Assembly: GCA_023411715.1 (NCBI GenBank)
Contig: JAEYOM010000040.1
Location: forward strand, 11,900-75,899
From: Bacillota bacterium
GTDB taxonomy: Bacteria > Bacillota > Clostridia > Acetivibrionales > DTU013
Direction of reading: 5' to 3'
DNA: 64,000 bases
Shown: positions 62,707 through 64,000 of the stretch, piece by piece
Position numbering within the stretch: the stretch's first letter is position 1
Layout: every line of letters begins with the position of its first letter
Notes under the pieces: generated by a model
Seen by the model: the letters and a program-made list of their open reading frames with translations, nothing else
Databases searched by the model: none
Told to the model about the DNA's origin: nothing
Made by a program: the position numbers and the translations under genes

Positions 62707-64000
62707 ATGGAAAAAATCGCTGTTGTAGCCATAAACGGCACTATGCGCGAGTTTGACAAGCCGTATCACTACCTTGTGCCGGAAGACCTTTCCGATAACC
62801 TGCTTCCCGGAATGAGGGTCATAGTACCGTTCGGAAACGGTAACAGCCTTAAGGAAGGCTATGTTTTGGGTTTTGCTGAAAATTCCGAATACGGCCGCAT
62901 GAAAAGTATAAAAAAAATAATTGATAAAAAGCCTGTATTGACCGCTTCCCAGATAGAGCTGGCAGACTGGATGAAGCAGAGGTATTTCTGCACGTATGCG
63001 TCAGCGATCAAGTGCATGCTGCCTGCGGGGATCGATGTAAAGACGCTGAAAGTCGTCAGACTGACCGGCACTCCGAATGCAGCCGGATTGGCAATGCAGG
63101 CGGGCGTACCGGTAGAGCAGGCGGGCGGTGGGGAGTCGACCGGATCCGCGTCAGTTAAGGCTCTAAAGCTGTCACCTTCGCAAAAAGCCATCATTTCGGC
63201 GCTTGAGTCAAATGACGGACTTCTGGAAATGGAAGAACTGAAAAAGCTCAGTAATGTCAGGACAGCTTTAAACAAGCATATAAGCGCGCTCGAGAAATAC
63301 GGCGCAATAAAGATAGACGAACAGTATTCGGCAGCCGTAAAGGAAAAGTCCGTCCGTGTGGCGGAACTTGTGATGTCACATGAAGAAGTTGAAACGGATA
63401 TCCAGAACGGCGCGATAAAAAGGATACAGCAAATCCGCATACTGGAGATGCTTCTGGAGAATGAATACATAGCGGTGTCCGATCTCGCGCGTTTTGCGTC
63501 GGTTTCGACCTCCGTCATCGATACTCTGCGAAGAAACGGTTACATAAATTACAGGGATATCGAGGTAAAACGCGATCCGCTGAGTCACAGGGAAGTAGTA
63601 CGCACATCACCCATGGAACCCACACGTGAACAGGCAGAGGCGCTGGAATGCGCACGGTCGCACATGGACAGCGGCCTTTTCAATGAACTGCTGCTGCACG
63701 GAGTTACAGGGAGCGGCAAAACCGAAGTATACCTGCAGCTTATACAATACGCGCTCGAAAAGAGCAGACAGGCCATAGTGCTGGTGCCCGAGATATCACT
63801 CACACCTCAGATGACCGACCGGTTCAGGGGCAGGTTCGGCAACCTGGTTGCAGTGCTGCACAGCAGGCTTTCTCTTGGCGAGCGCTACGATCAATGGCGC
63901 CTTATAAGAAACGGTGAAGTGCAGGTAGTTGTGGGTGCGCGTTCCGCAGTATTTGCACCTTTTGAAAATCTGGGACTGATCATAATCGACGAGGAGCACG
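62707..64000 (+). CDS. priA: Primosomal replication protein N' (PriA helicase), N-terminal part
   Basis: 431 codons up to the window edge; the stop is outside. PriA is a 3'-to-5' helicase that restarts collapsed replication forks. The N-terminal 3'-DNA-binding domain (VAINGTMREFDKPYHYLVPE, GMRVIVPFGNGN) is followed by a winged-helix region with a short Gly/Ala/Ser-rich insertion (~120-145), and by the helicase core with Walker A (GVTGSGKTEVYLQ, ~340), LVPEISLTPQM, GARSAVFAPF and Walker B DEEH at the edge. AAAGGAACCACA precedes the ATG. It was not recognised as an ORF because it runs off the end. In other Firmicutes it directly follows coaBC. Confidence 0.97.
   Translation, partial: MEKIAVVAINGTMREFDKPYHYLVPEDLSDNLLPGMRVIVPFGNGNSLKEGYVLGFAENSEYGRMKSIKKIIDKKPVLTASQIELADWMKQRYFCTYASAIKCMLPAGIDVKTLKVVRLTGTPNAAGLAMQAGVPVEQAGGGESTGSASVKALKLSPSQKAIISALESNDGLLEMEELKKLSNVRTALNKHISALEKYGAIKIDEQYSAAVKEKSVRVAELVMSHEEVETDIQNGAIKRIQQIRILEMLLENEYIAVSDLARFASVSTSVIDTLRRNGYINYRDIEVKRDPLSHREVVRTSPMEPTREQAEALECARSHMDSGLFNELLLHGVTGSGKTEVYLQLIQYALEKSRQAIVLVPEISLTPQMTDRFRGRFGNLVAVLHSRLSLGERYDQWRLIRNGEVQVVVGARSAVFAPFENLGLIIIDEEH

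Overview
The window looks like a chromosome segment of a spore-forming, anaerobic member of the Clostridia (Bacillota). The reasons are spoIIP, the order spoIIP/yqxA-like/lepA/hemW/hrcA/grpE/dnaK/dnaJ/prmA/rsmE, the order yicC/remA/rpoZ/coaBC, a T-box on hisS-aspS, a CIRCE operator on hrcA, GGAGG-type ribosome binding sites with many TTG and GTG starts, a Na+-pumping decarboxylase, PPDK, and a large 2-hydroxyacyl-CoA dehydratase activase. The species cannot be named from what is visible.

Layout. 1-5.6 kb: end of relA/spoT, a glyoxalase II-like hydrolase, T-box-controlled hisS-aspS and a signal peptidase. 5.6-10.9 kb: a branched palindromic element, a probable 6S RNA, a 1434-residue dehydratase activase and an unlisted 43-residue membrane protein on the minus strand. 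10.9-24 kb: sporulation, heat-shock and translation genes, interrupted by two copies of a palindromic repeat. 24-27 kb: yicC, remA, rpoZ, coaBC, with no gmk between remA and rpoZ. 27-29.3 kb: glycyl-tRNA synthetase and a secreted protein of unknown function.

29.8-37.2 kb is the most notable region. It is a flavin-based extracellular electron transfer (FLEET) locus: membrane-fused NDH-2, polyprenyl synthase (DmkB), UbiA prenyltransferase (DmkA), NusG-II protein (EetA), Gx transporter-like protein (EetB), a twice-repeated lipoprotein (PplA-like) and an ApbE-type FMN transferase. NADH electrons would pass to a dedicated demethylmenaquinone pool and then to FMN groups that ApbE attaches to extracellular threonines. 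Both PplA repeats carry an ApbE-type acceptor motif, and so does an unusual Ala/Thr-rich loop in the NDH-2 membrane domain (twice).

37-50 kb holds central metabolism and signalling: PPDK, an orphan protein, a histidine kinase with an extracellular substrate-binding domain, a GGDEF/EAL protein, an AEC carrier, and a four-gene Na+-translocating decarboxylase (oadA, oadG-like, BCCP, oadB) behind a possible attenuator. A solitary tRNA-Gln(CTG) follows. 50-64 kb contains a TrmB regulator with a DAP decarboxylase-like enzyme, an L,D-transpeptidase whose 45-bp tail repeats carry a frameshift, an MFS transporter, RNase J, tyrS, two proteins of unknown function, tmcAL, an AcsE-like methyltransferase and the start of priA.

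Intergenic regions are rich in small dispersed repeats: a palindromic element with a nested hairpin cassette, a family carrying a GAACCGTCCC core, and a repeat that sits just after terminators. No CRISPR array, transposase, integrase or rRNA gene was seen.
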